Assembly (NCBI RefSeq): GCF_000963865.1
Contig: NZ_CP011071.1
Coordinates: forward strand, 496,001-560,000
From: Flagellimonas lutaonensis
GTDB taxonomy: Bacteria; Bacteroidota; Bacteroidia; Flavobacteriales; Flavobacteriaceae
Direction of reading: 5' to 3'
Length of the DNA: 64,000 nucleotides
Each line of letters opens with the position of its first letter. Within the stretch, counting starts at the first letter, position 1. Below, one piece after another: positions 50,800-59,481 of the stretch. Both the position numbers and the translations under genes were made by a program. A model generated the notes under the pieces. That model worked only from the letters and a program-made list of their open reading frames with translations, was not told the DNA's origin and searched no databases.

Positions 50800-51261
50800 A
50801 TGGCAAATTTTACACTTAACATCAACGGAAAAACACAAGAGGTGGACGTTGACCCATCAACACCCATGCTCTGGGTACTGCGCGATCACCTAAAACTGGT
50901 TGGCACCAAATACGGCTGTGGCATTGCACAGTGCGGGGCGTGCACCGTGCATCTTGGAGATGTCGCCGTACGTTCTTGCATGATAACGGTATCGTCGGTT
51001 GGAAACCAAGAAGTAACCACGATCGAGGGACTTTCAGAAAACGGTGACCACCCAGTACAAAAGGCATGGCTCGAGGTCGATGTTCCCCAATGTGGCTACT
51101 GTCAAGCGGGACAGATCATGACCGCTTCGGCATTGTTGAAAAAAAATCCGAATCCCACAGATGCGGAAATCGATATGGCCATGAACGGCAACATTTGTCG
51201 TTGCGGCACCTATCTCAGAATAAAAAAGGCTGTCAAAATAGCCGCTGGCAGCGAATCATAA
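50800..51261 (+). CDS. 2Fe-2S subunit of molybdenum hydroxylase (IorA/CoxS-like)
   Basis: A 153-residue protein with two [2Fe-2S] clusters. First cluster: [22 protein letters not shown], with the plant ferredoxin cysteines. Second: [52 protein letters not shown], with the CGYC and CRC pairs. It is the small subunit of an isoquinoline 1-oxidoreductase-type enzyme (aldehyde or N-heterocycle oxidation). 23 bases later comes the large subunit gene. Confidence 0.96.
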   Translation: MANFTLNINGKTQEVDVDPSTPMLWVLRDHLKLVGTKYGCGIAQCGACTVHLGDVAVRSCMITVSSVGNQEVTTIEGLSENGDHPVQKAWLEVDVPQCGYCQAGQIMTASALLKKNPNPTDAEIDMAMNGNICRCGTYLRIKKAVKIAAGSES

Positions 51262-51284
51262 TCCATCCTCTTTAACAAACTATC

Positions 51285-53552
51285 ATGACACTCATCAAAA
51301 CACATATCGGACGTAGGGCCTTTATCAAAAACACCAGTTTGGCCGGGGGTGGACTCGTATTGGGTTTCAGCTTTTTGAACTCTTGCAAACCCAAGCAAGC
51401 AGAGACCATAGCGGCCCTTGAGATGCCCAACGAATGGTTTGAGATCAATGGTTATCTCAAAATTGGCGATAACGGTGTGGTGACCATTATGTCACCCAAT
51501 CCAGAAATCGGTCAGAACGTAAAGACCTCCATGCCCATGATCGTTGCAGACGAACTGGAGATAGACTGGAAAAACGTCATTGTCGAACAGGCACCCCTTA
51601 ACACCAATCTTTATAACTGGCAAGTTGCTGGTGGCAGCCGTTCGATCAGTAGCTCGTGGCAAAGCCTTCGTATGGCCGGGGCAACAGCCCGCCACATGTT
51701 GAAAGAGGCTGCCGCCAGGGCCTGGCAGGTACCCGTGGGTGAAATTACGGCGGTAGCGGGTGTACTTGCCCATGAAGCCAGTGGCAACTCGGCCGGCTAC
51801 GGTGAAATGGCATCGGCCGCAGCTCAAATGGAAGTTCCCGAAGAGGTTGAGTTAAAAGAACGCTCCGATTTTTCCATAATAGGTACTTCCCGTAAAAATG
51901 TCGATGGGTTAAAGATTGTTACAGGCCAACCCTTGTTCGGCATCGATGTGCAACGCGAAGGCATGTTGATCGCCACTTTGGCCCATCCTCCTGCTTTTGG
52001 CATGCGCTTAAAATCTTTCGACGCAGAAGAGGCAAAGCAAATGCCCGGTATTCGCGATGTTTTTTCAATAAAGCTATATGACGATGACTTTAAGAAATCG
52101 GCCTTCCACCAGACGGCCTTCAACGAATTGGTCGCCGTAGTGGGTGAAACGACTTGGCAGGTAATGCAGGCAAAAAAAACACTGAATATTGAGTGGGAAC
52201 AGTCGCCGGATACCATTGAGGCGATGAGCCTTTTTGGAAACGAAATGAAGGTAAACTACCCTGCCGGCATGGAAAATTCGGACACCCATACTGCAAAACT
52301 GAAAGAACTGAATTCCCGAAAAGGAAATGTAGTGCGACGAGATGGCAATCCGGAGGCTGCCTTCGCAAACGCTGCCAAAGTCATTGAACGCAGTTACAGT
52401 TGTCCGTTTTTGGCGCACAACACCATGGAACCTATGAATTTCTTTGCCCATGTCACAGAAGACCATGCAGAGTTGTTGGGCCCTACCCAGACCCCTGAAT
52501 TTATGGAACCGGCCATAGCCGAACACCTAGGCCTTCCCTTAGAGAAAGTCGATATTCAAATGACCCGTCAAGGGGGCGGCTTTGGCCGCAGGCTGTATGG
52601 ACATTTTATGGTAGAGGCAGCCGCAATATCAAAGAAGATGGTGACCCCTATAAAGCTGGTCTATAGCCGAGAAGACGATATGTCGCAAGGCACATACCGC
52701 CCATCATACTATGCCACCTATCGTGCCGCATTTGACGCCGATAACAATCTTATGGCCTTTCATGTAAAAGCCGGTGGGATACCTGAGAGCCCACTCTTTG
52801 CAAACCGCTTTCCCGCTGGGGCCATCGACAATTATTTGGCTGAGAATTTTACGGTTGACTCCAATATCACAACAGGTGCTTTCAGAGCACCACGGTCCAA
52901 TTTTATTGCCGGTGCCGAACAATCATTTTTGGATGAAGTGGCAGAAGAAATGGGCAAAGACCCCATCGACTTCAGATTGGAGTTACTAAAACGTGCGCAA
53001 GAAAATCCTGTAGGCGATGCAGAGCTAAACGATTATGATGCTTCGCGTTATGCCGGCGTTTTGGAATTAGTTCGGGAAAAATCAAATTGGGGGCAGAGCC
53101 AATCTGGGGTTCACCGCGGGGTGTCGGCCTATTTCTGCCATAACAGTTATGTAGCCCAAGTGTTGGATATCGCCATGGAAAACAATACCCCGGTGGTACA
53201 AAAAGTTACTTCTGCCATCGACTGCGGTATTGTGGTCAACCCCGACGCAGCCACCAATATGGCCGAGGGCGGGGTTGTAGACGGCATCGGTCATGCCATG
53301 TACAGTCAGCTGACCTTTAAAGATGGTACGCCCGAACAGCAAAATTTTGACAAGTACCGTTTGATTCGGCACAGTGAGGCCCCCAAAGAAATTGAAACAC
53401 ATTTTGTGGACAATGGTATTGATCCCACAGGTATGGGAGAACCGCCCTTTCCGCCGATTATGGGCGCTCTGGCCAATGCTTTATATAAGGCCACGGGAAG
53501 GCGTTATTATCACCAGCCGTTCATTACCGACAAACCGCCTTTGGTCGGTTAG
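51285..53552 (+). CDS. Molybdopterin-binding subunit of molybdenum hydroxylase (IorB-like)
   Basis: A 755-residue large subunit of a xanthine dehydrogenase-family enzyme (isoquinoline 1-oxidoreductase type). It begins with a signal-like region containing GRRAFIKNTSLAGGGLVLGFSFL (a Tat-type R-R-x-F-I), followed by the molybdopterin domains. Cofactor-binding blocks are visible: AGGSRSISSSW, RQGGGFGRRLYG, TGAFRAPRSNF, and the C-terminal GMGEPPFPPIMGALANALY with the conserved Glu. With the Fe-S subunit it would oxidise an aldehyde or heterocycle, probably in the periplasm. No FAD subunit or molybdenum-cofactor maturation gene is in the window. Confidence 0.94.
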   Translation: MTLIKTHIGRRAFIKNTSLAGGGLVLGFSFLNSCKPKQAETIAALEMPNEWFEINGYLKIGDNGVVTIMSPNPEIGQNVKTSMPMIVADELEIDWKNVIVEQAPLNTNLYNWQVAGGSRSISSSWQSLRMAGATARHMLKEAAARAWQVPVGEITAVAGVLAHEASGNSAGYGEMASAAAQMEVPEEVELKERSDFSIIGTSRKNVDGLKIVTGQPLFGIDVQREGMLIATLAHPPAFGMRLKSFDAEEAKQMPGIRDVFSIKLYDDDFKKSAFHQTAFNELVAVVGETTWQVMQAKKTLNIEWEQSPDTIEAMSLFGNEMKVNYPAGMENSDTHTAKLKELNSRKGNVVRRDGNPEAAFANAAKVIERSYSCPFLAHNTMEPMNFFAHVTEDHAELLGPTQTPEFMEPAIAEHLGLPLEKVDIQMTRQGGGFGRRLYGHFMVEAAAISKKMVTPIKLVYSREDDMSQGTYRPSYYATYRAAFDADNNLMAFHVKAGGIPESPLFANRFPAGAIDNYLAENFTVDSNITTGAFRAPRSNFIAGAEQSFLDEVAEEMGKDPIDFRLELLKRAQENPVGDAELNDYDASRYAGVLELVREKSNWGQSQSGVHRGVSAYFCHNSYVAQVLDIAMENNTPVVQKVTSAIDCGIVVNPDAATNMAEGGVVDGIGHAMYSQLTFKDGTPEQQNFDKYRLIRHSEAPKEIETHFVDNGIDPTGMGEPPFPPIMGALANALYKATGRRYYHQPFITDKPPLVG

Positions 53553-53553
53553 G

Positions 53554-53587
53554 TCAAAAAGCCCGGAAAAACGACCGGGCTTTTTGA
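53554..53587 (+). terminator. Terminator of the molybdenum hydroxylase operon
   Basis: Stem TCAAAAAGCCCGG (53554-53566) and CCGGGCTTTTTGA (53575-53587), 13 bp perfect, 8-base loop, then T-rich. It begins immediately after the stop codon of the large subunit. Confidence 0.9.
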
Positions 53588-53632
53588 TTTTTTATTTTCC
53601 TATTGAATGCCATAGGCTGTTCGAAAGGTATA

Positions 53633-54535
53633 CTAATTAGCTATCCAAACATCCTCCACCACATTTTTGGTCTTATATAGCCTCAATTGTGGTTTCGGAT
53701 TGCTGCCATCGAACACCAGCTTTGAAGAAAACAGCAGCTTACCCTCCCCGTAGTGTGCCACCCAGTGGGGCACCAACGGATTTGCTTGTTTTAGCAGCTC
53801 TTCACTGCCCCCTGTATCTGCCATGACAACATATGACCTGTTGCCCCAATAGGCCAAAAGGAGTTCTCCATCTTTATAATCGGCATCAAAAACTTGGTTT
53901 CTGCCCAATGGGGCCTGAGCTACTTCATTCAGCAAGAGATCATTCCATTGCTTGATGATATTTCCGTCGGAATCAACCAGCCAACAATCGTCTTCGCCCA
54001 ACAACAAAAGATTGTTTCCCTGCACAGCCCTTATCCTGTTTATCGGGGAGCCAAACTCAAAATATGGCGCAGGCTTCGCTTGTCGCTTGAGACTGTATAT
54101 ACCAGGATACTTGCCGAAAACAATTTCATCATCACTGGGCATCATAAAACCACCCTCCCCTATTCTCCAGCGGTCCTCGAACCAATCCCAAATAATGTTG
54201 GGGCTTTCACCGATTCTGAATTTTAGGATCCGTACCTCAAATTTTTGGGTTTGTCCGATATGGCGGCGCTCTATGGCATAAACAGTTTCGCCCCGGTTAT
54301 AGAGCATAAAGTCGCTTGCCGCATGTTCAGATTTGAGCAGCACTTTGGGCGATCTGTCTGGGTGCCAAACCATTACGCACGCATGGTGGGCCAAATCATC
54401 GACAGGGTCAACATAAGGCCAAAGCACGAACTCACCCACGGTAATCATGTTACCTGTCGGATGTGCCCAAATGGCCATTTTTGATAGAAGTACAAATAGA
54501 AACAAGAAGGTATTTCTTCCAAAAGATGTTTTCAT
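53633..54535 (-). CDS. Exported beta-propeller-like protein
   Basis: A 300-residue protein with a signal peptide (TFLFLFVLLSKMAIWA). Its repeats of about 40 residues have strand patterns such as GETVYAIERRH, GNNLLLLGEDDCWLVDSDGNIIKQW, and GELLLAYWGNRSYVVMADTGG, as in beta-propellers with a glycine-aspartate turn. The ATG at 54535 begins the signal; the upstream frame adds 16 residues. It follows the Gfo/Idh/MocA oxidoreductase gene on the same strand, after a gap of about 40 bases. Function unknown. Confidence 0.75.
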   Translation of the reverse strand: MKTSFGRNTFLFLFVLLSKMAIWAHPTGNMITVGEFVLWPYVDPVDDLAHHACVMVWHPDRSPKVLLKSEHAASDFMLYNRGETVYAIERRHIGQTQKFEVRILKFRIGESPNIIWDWFEDRWRIGEGGFMMPSDDEIVFGKYPGIYSLKRQAKPAPYFEFGSPINRIRAVQGNNLLLLGEDDCWLVDSDGNIIKQWNDLLLNEVAQAPLGRNQVFDADYKDGELLLAYWGNRSYVVMADTGGSEELLKQANPLVPHWVAHYGEGKLLFSSKLVFDGSNPKPQLRLYKTKNVVEDVWIAN

Positions 54536-54575
54536 ACCCAGAAGTTGCCATAAAATACCTTGCAAAGCAACTTCT

Positions 54576-55937
54576 TTAACCAATATTTAAGGGATGCTGC
54601 CATGGTTCGCGATAGGGTCTTTTCAAAAGGGCGGTAGCTTCCCCATCGTTGACCACAATTCGTTTTTCTGGATCGTATATCAAGGGGCGCTGCAGTGCCA
54701 TGGCCATGTTTGCCAAAATACAACTGGCCGTTGATATGTGCCCTTCCGCTACATCTGCCACAGGATGTGTTTTGTTCTCAATGGCAGCCAAAAAGTCGAG
54801 CATGTGCAGTCGGGTGGCCGGTGCGGTATGCAACTCAATACGATCTTCAGTTAAATCCTCAGGATATTGATCCCTTTCGTAAACGACATCTTTCTTAATG
54901 GTTTCACCACCATTATGGGGCATATACTCATACTTGAATACACTGCCCTTAAAGGTTCCCTTATCGCCATAGATAAAAAATGCCCAGGGATACTCGGGAT
55001 CCGGAGGATTGCCCCACGTTCGATGTTGCCAGACACAGTTGAGCCCTTCAAATTCGAAAATCGCGGTCTGGGTATCTGGTATGTTCGCCTTGGAATCTTT
55101 TTGCACGTAAATGCCTCCTGTAGAGCTGATGCGCTTGGGCCACCCCAGACCAAGCATCCAACGCACAGTATCGAGCATGTGCACACACATATCGCCGACT
55201 ATGCCATTGCCATATTCCATAAACGAGCGCCACCTACCATGTGGAAGCCCATCAAAGGGGCGCATCGGGGCAGGGCCCGTCCACAAATCATAATCAAAGA
55301 ATTCAGGAACCATTTTAAGAGGTGGGTTGCCATTGAAACGCATATGGTAGTAACAGCACATTTCAACATGTGAAACAGTACCTAAGAGGCCTTTGTCGAT
55401 GATGTTTTTCTTCCCCTCCATCAAATGGGGCGTACTTCTTCTTTGAGTGCCAATCTGTACGGTTTTGCCATGTTTTCGAGCCGTGGACAAGATAGCTTCG
55501 CCCTCCAAAACATCGACACTTATAGGCTTTTGCAGATATACGTGGGCACCCGACTTTATCGCCTCAATGGCCTGTAGGGCGTGCCAATGATCGGGTGTGC
55601 CTATCACAACAATATCCAAATCCCCTTCGGCCAACATCTTTCTGTAGTCTTCGTACAAACGTGGCTGTTTGCCAGACTTTTGCCGCTGGGCGACCATCGC
55701 AGCTGCTTCCCTCAAGTGTTTTTCATCCACATCACACAACGAAACCACCTCTACGTTTGCCACCTGAATCAGCCGAAACAGGTCGCTTTTACCATACCAG
55801 CCGGCACCGATGAGGCCCACCCGCCATTTTCTGTCAGTATGCATCAACTCCAGCCCATAGGCCCCAAATGAAGAAAGTGCCAAAGCAGCAGTGGTTCCCT
55901 TTAAAAAATTTCGTCTATTGATATACAAATTCGCCAT
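54576..55937 (-). CDS. Tat-exported Gfo/Idh/MocA-family oxidoreductase
   Basis: A 453-residue NAD(P)-dependent oxidoreductase of the glucose-fructose oxidoreductase family. The Tat signal NRRNFLKGTTAALALSS (R-R-x-F-L-K) is at residues 7-23. The Rossmann motif VGLIGAGWYGKSDLFRL gives GxGxxG, and the catalytic and sugar-facing block is LQKPISVDVLEGEAI (the K-P motif is in place). The Tat signal means folding with cofactor in the cytoplasm and action outside. Bacteroidota use many such enzymes in glycan handling. Substrate unknown. Confidence 0.94.
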   Translation of the reverse strand: MANLYINRRNFLKGTTAALALSSFGAYGLELMHTDRKWRVGLIGAGWYGKSDLFRLIQVANVEVVSLCDVDEKHLREAAAMVAQRQKSGKQPRLYEDYRKMLAEGDLDIVVIGTPDHWHALQAIEAIKSGAHVYLQKPISVDVLEGEAILSTARKHGKTVQIGTQRRSTPHLMEGKKNIIDKGLLGTVSHVEMCCYYHMRFNGNPPLKMVPEFFDYDLWTGPAPMRPFDGLPHGRWRSFMEYGNGIVGDMCVHMLDTVRWMLGLGWPKRISSTGGIYVQKDSKANIPDTQTAIFEFEGLNCVWQHRTWGNPPDPEYPWAFFIYGDKGTFKGSVFKYEYMPHNGGETIKKDVVYERDQYPEDLTEDRIELHTAPATRLHMLDFLAAIENKTHPVADVAEGHISTASCILANMAMALQRPLIYDPEKRIVVNDGEATALLKRPYREPWQHPLNIG

Positions 55938-56027
55938 TGCCCATCTTCAGTAGTTACGGATGCTTGAAGATACTAAAAGCTATCGGTTGATGGGGCGCTA
56001 CCCCGGCGCATACCAGCTTGGTGGGCA

Positions 56028-57014
56028 TTACAACCCAGGAAGCAACTGCAAAAAATCCTCGGCCCAAATCCTTTGGGTAGTGGCTTGGTCAACATTGCCC
56101 CCTGAAATGACCACGAGCACCTTTTGTTTTGATTGCTGGGTCTTTAGCCATCTTCTGACGGCTTCCATCGTCATGGCACAGGTAGGCTCGATACGGCACT
56201 TCAATAAATGGGTAAGCCATTGCGTCCAATATGCCAAAAACATTTCTTCAATTTCATAGAAACCGTCAAGTTTTTTCAAATATTCGAAGGTGATGTCGCC
56301 CACGGCCATCGTCATGGCCCCATCAGCCAGCGTATCGGGCACTCCCGACAACCGTTGTATGCTGCCCTTTCGCAACGATTCGGCAGCATCATTGGCATTG
56401 AGCGGTTCAACCCCAATGACCATTGTTTTGGGCGATAGGCCCCGTGATGCGATGAGGGAACCCGATAGCAAGCCACCGCCGCCACAGGGGGCAAACACGG
56501 CATTGACCTCCCCAAGTTCGGTCAGTGCTTCGTAAACGGCAGTGCCCTGCCCACAGATAACCTGCTCGTGGTTATAGGGGGGTATCCAATAGGTTCCCTC
56601 TTTGGTAGCCGCTTCCTGTACCTTGACATCGGTAATATCGCGGGTCTCGCTCAACACCACCTCGGCCCCGTAGCCCTTTGTGGCCTGCACCTTCACCTTT
56701 GAGGAATAGTTGGGCATGTAGATAGTTGCAGGGATATTAAACTGTTTTGCAGCGTAGGCCACGGCCTGGGCATGGTTGCCCGAACTGTTGGCCACTATAT
56801 GCTTAGGACGGTTGTTGTTTTCAATCAACCATGACACCGTGTTCACTCCACCACGAACCTTGAAAGCCCCTATTTTCTGGAAGTTTTCGCACTTGAAGTA
56901 AATATCATGGCCAAGCCATTTGTTCAACAGCGAAGAATACAAAATGGGAGTTTGTTTGATGTAGGGGTCAATGCGTCTTTTGGCAGCTTGGATGTCTTCT
57001 AGGATTAAGTCCAT
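56028..57014 (-). CDS. PLP-dependent serine/threonine dehydratase-like protein
   Basis: A 328-residue enzyme of the fold-type II PLP group (threonine dehydratase/serine racemase-like). The PLP lysine is in CENFQKIGAFKVRGG, the phosphate loop is in APCGGGGLLSG, and NSSGNHAQAVAYAAK is the substrate loop. The C terminus ends VLVVISGGNVD. It lacks the regulatory ACT domains of IlvA, so it is a catabolic or racemase-type enzyme. Product cannot be chosen between threonine deamination, serine dehydration and racemisation. Confidence 0.93.
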   Translation of the reverse strand: MDLILEDIQAAKRRIDPYIKQTPILYSSLLNKWLGHDIYFKCENFQKIGAFKVRGGVNTVSWLIENNNRPKHIVANSSGNHAQAVAYAAKQFNIPATIYMPNYSSKVKVQATKGYGAEVVLSETRDITDVKVQEAATKEGTYWIPPYNHEQVICGQGTAVYEALTELGEVNAVFAPCGGGGLLSGSLIASRGLSPKTMVIGVEPLNANDAAESLRKGSIQRLSGVPDTLADGAMTMAVGDITFEYLKKLDGFYEIEEMFLAYWTQWLTHLLKCRIEPTCAMTMEAVRRWLKTQQSKQKVLVVISGGNVDQATTQRIWAEDFLQLLPGL

Positions 57015-57084
57015 AGATTTGTTTTTTCCAAATTTAGGAGGTTTTTATCCCTTTCAACCCGACCCTCTTCCCAAGAGAGGGGGC

Positions 57085-59271
57085 TCACTTCACAAACAGC
57101 AACTCCCTGTACTTGGTAAAGGGCCAGTGCTCGTCAGCTACTAAACGTTCAAGCCGGTCGACATGATATCGAATCGATTCAAAAAATGGCCGTACCTCAT
57201 TGCAGTATGCCTCGGCCTTTTTGGTGATGTCGGTAAGGGCATTTGCCTTTTTTCGCGCCTCGATCATGGCATCGGTCTGCTTTTTCACTTCATCGAGGTG
57301 CCTTGTCATTTTCTGCAAAATGTCGAGTTGGGGCCCTACAAGTTTTTTATGGCCGGCACCATAGACCTCTTTGAACCCCTGAACATTCTGCAGTAATTGA
57401 TTTTGGTATTTCACCACTGCAGGAACCACATAATTGTTGACCATTTCACCCAACACCCTACCTTCTATCTGTATATGGAAAACATAGGCTCCCAATTCAA
57501 CCTCGCGATGCGCGTTCAGTTCAACCTCGCTCATAACCCCCATATCGCCAAAAAGCTTCACCACCTCTTTGGTGGCAAGAACTCTCAAGGCATCGGGAGT
57601 ATTTTTATTGTTGCTGAGCTTACGCTTTTTTGCTTCCTTCTCCCAGTCAACACTGTACCCATCGCCATCAAAACGAATGCGCTTTGAGGTCTTGATGTAC
57701 TCTCGAAGCACATTGAAGACCGCTTCATCCTTTTTTAGGTTCTTTTTGTCAATGAGCGCATCTACCTCTTTCTTAAAGTCGGTCAACTGCTTGGCCACAA
57801 TGGTATTCAAAACCGTCATGGGCTTTGCACAGTTCATCTGGGAACCCACCCCTCTCATTTCAAATTTGTTGCCGGTAAAGGCAAAGGGCGAAGTTCTGTT
57901 GCGGTCTGTGTTATCGAGCAATATTTCAGGTATTTTGCCGACCACATTGAGCTTTAGCTCGGTCTTTTCCTCTGGGGACAATTTGCCCTGCGACACCCCT
58001 TCAAGCTCATCTAGCACACTGGCCAACTGCTTGCCCACAAAAATGGACAAGATCGCCGGAGGTGCCTCATTGGCTCCCAATCGATGGTCGTTGCCCGCCG
58101 AAGCAATGGACGAACGCAACAGCTCTTCATAGGTATCGACCGCCTTGATGGTATTTACAAAAAAGGTCAGAAACTGTAGGTTCTTCATTGGTGTGCTGCC
58201 CGGGCTCAACAGGTTTACTCCCGTATCTGTGGCCAATGACCAATTATTGTGTTTGCCCGAACCATTGAGCCCGGCAAAGGGTTTTTCATGAAAAAGCACC
58301 ACAAAACCATGCTTATCGCCTATCTCTTCCATTAAATCCATTAGCAATAGGTTGTGGTCTACCGATAGATTGGCCTCTTCATAGACAGGGGCCAACTCGA
58401 ACTGGTTTGGTGCCACCTCGTTGTGACGTGTCTTAACTGGTATGCCCAGTTGTGTGCACTGTTTTTCTAGGTCGCTCATAAAACTCAAGACCCGGCTGTG
58501 GATGACCCCAAAATAGTGGTCGTCAAGTTGTTGGTCTTTTGCCGCTGCATTGCCGACCAAGGTACGCCCGGTCATCAAAAGGTCAGGGCGCGATTTGGCC
58601 AAGGCCTTGTCCAACAAAAAATATTCTTGCTCCCATCCCAAAGTGGCGTAGACCTTGCGCACATTCTTGTCAAAGTATTGGGCAACCGCTGTGGCCGCCT
58701 CGTCAACAGCGTGCAACGCCCTTAAGAGGGGTGCTTTGTTATCTAAAGCCTCTCCTGTATACGCAACAAAAATTGTAGGGATGCACAATGTGGTTTTATA
58801 GATGAAGGCCGGTGAGGTTGGGTCCCAAGCGGTATAGCCACGGGCCTCAAAGGTATTTCGGATGCCGCCACTCGGAAAACTTGAGGCATCCGGCTCTTGT
58901 TGCACCAATTGGCTGCCCCCAAATTTTTCCATGGCGCGGCCATCGGGCAACAGGTCAAAAAAAGCATCGTGCTTCTCTGCTGTGGCCCCTGTCAAAGGCT
59001 GGAACCAATGCGTGTAATGGGTAGCGCCCATCGAAAGGGCCCACGCTTTCATGCCCTCGGCCACTTGGTCTGCTATTTTACGGTCGATTTTCTTACCTGA
59101 AAAAATCGCGTCCTTAACCTTTTTATAGGCCTCACGACTCAAGTACTGAAGCATTTTTTCATCGTTGAAAACGTTCTTGGCAAAAAGTTCAGAGCGTTTT
59201 CCTTTTTCCTCAATGGTAATCGGTGTGCGTTTATGGCTTTCGGTTAGCGCATCAAATCTAATCTTCGACAT
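57085..59271 (-). CDS. glnA3: Glutamine synthetase type III
   Basis: A 728-residue glutamine synthetase of the GSIII class, found in Bacteroidota and some cyanobacteria and much longer than GSI (about 470). The start MSKIRFDALTES is at ATG 59271. The catalytic region shows GWEQEYFLLD, KTRHNEVAPNQFELAPVYEEANLSVDHN, and FAGLNGSGKHNNWSLATDTG (metal/ATP). The C-terminal half contains the GSIII-specific tail YKVQNQLLQNVQGFKEVYGAGHKKLVGPQLDILQKMTRH-like helices. It is divergent from the short-type glnA gene with the palindrome between them. It has its own -7 TAGTTTTG on the minus strand (59290-59297). Confidence 0.96.
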   Translation of the reverse strand: MSKIRFDALTESHKRTPITIEEKGKRSELFAKNVFNDEKMLQYLSREAYKKVKDAIFSGKKIDRKIADQVAEGMKAWALSMGATHYTHWFQPLTGATAEKHDAFFDLLPDGRAMEKFGGSQLVQQEPDASSFPSGGIRNTFEARGYTAWDPTSPAFIYKTTLCIPTIFVAYTGEALDNKAPLLRALHAVDEAATAVAQYFDKNVRKVYATLGWEQEYFLLDKALAKSRPDLLMTGRTLVGNAAAKDQQLDDHYFGVIHSRVLSFMSDLEKQCTQLGIPVKTRHNEVAPNQFELAPVYEEANLSVDHNLLLMDLMEEIGDKHGFVVLFHEKPFAGLNGSGKHNNWSLATDTGVNLLSPGSTPMKNLQFLTFFVNTIKAVDTYEELLRSSIASAGNDHRLGANEAPPAILSIFVGKQLASVLDELEGVSQGKLSPEEKTELKLNVVGKIPEILLDNTDRNRTSPFAFTGNKFEMRGVGSQMNCAKPMTVLNTIVAKQLTDFKKEVDALIDKKNLKKDEAVFNVLREYIKTSKRIRFDGDGYSVDWEKEAKKRKLSNNKNTPDALRVLATKEVVKLFGDMGVMSEVELNAHREVELGAYVFHIQIEGRVLGEMVNNYVVPAVVKYQNQLLQNVQGFKEVYGAGHKKLVGPQLDILQKMTRHLDEVKKQTDAMIEARKKANALTDITKKAEAYCNEVRPFFESIRYHVDRLERLVADEHWPFTKYRELLFVK

Positions 59272-59289
59272 GTCATTGGTATTACAGGG

Positions 59290-59297
59290 CAAAACTA
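59290..59297 (-). promoter_or_regulatory. -7 element of the glnA3 promoter
   Basis: On the minus strand TAGTTTTG fits TAnnTTTG exactly, 18 bases before the ATG at 59271. Confidence 0.55.
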
Positions 59298-59348
59298 ATC
59301 ATTAGCAAATTAATAATATAACGTACAAAAATTATTTTTTGTTCATTT

Positions 59349-59371
59349 TACCCCCTAAAATTTAGGGGGTG
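59349..59371. promoter_or_regulatory. Distal nitrogen-operator palindrome between the glutamine synthetase genes
   Basis: Perfect arms ACCCCCTAAA (59350-59359) and TTTAGGGGGT (59361-59370) around a central A; centre 59360. It is 71 bp before the A5TATAT run of the glnA promoter, as at the PII promoter (72 bp). It also lies upstream of the divergent glnA3. Confidence 0.8.
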
Positions 59372-59400
59372 TATCAATTATATCGAAAAAATGATGTTTT

Positions 59401-59422
59401 TAACCCTTAAAAATCAGGTTTG
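59401..59422 (+). promoter_or_regulatory. Proximal operator-like site, glnA promoter
   Basis: AACC (59402-59405) and GGTT (59417-59420) form a short dyad with 11 bases between, centre 59411, 51 bp downstream of the distal palindrome. Weaker than the proximal PII site but at the same relative place. Confidence 0.45.
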
Positions 59423-59437
59423 TTTGTTCAAAAAATA

Positions 59438-59445
59438 TATTTTTG
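59438..59445 (+). promoter_or_regulatory. -7 element of the glnA promoter
   Basis: TATTTTTG fits TAnnTTTG exactly. It follows A5TATAT as in the PII promoter. A second TAAATTTG at 59453-59460 is also possible. The ATG at 59482 is 36 bases past the first element. Confidence 0.55.
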
Positions 59446-59481
59446 TCCAAGTTAAATTTGAGAACGAAAATTATCCGAATT

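Noticed and set aside
57058-57080. Short CCCTCTT/AAGAGAGGG hairpin downstream of glnA3
   Set aside because: Imperfect stem and no T-run on the glnA3 strand, so a terminator could not be supported.
59349-59371. Reading the nitrogen palindrome as an NtrC enhancer or sigma-54 promoter
   Set aside because: No GG-N10-GC at -24/-12, and the arms do not match the NtrC consensus; a TAnnTTTG -7 element is present instead. The sigma-54 regulator at 17445 has no DNA-binding tail, so it is not a natural candidate.
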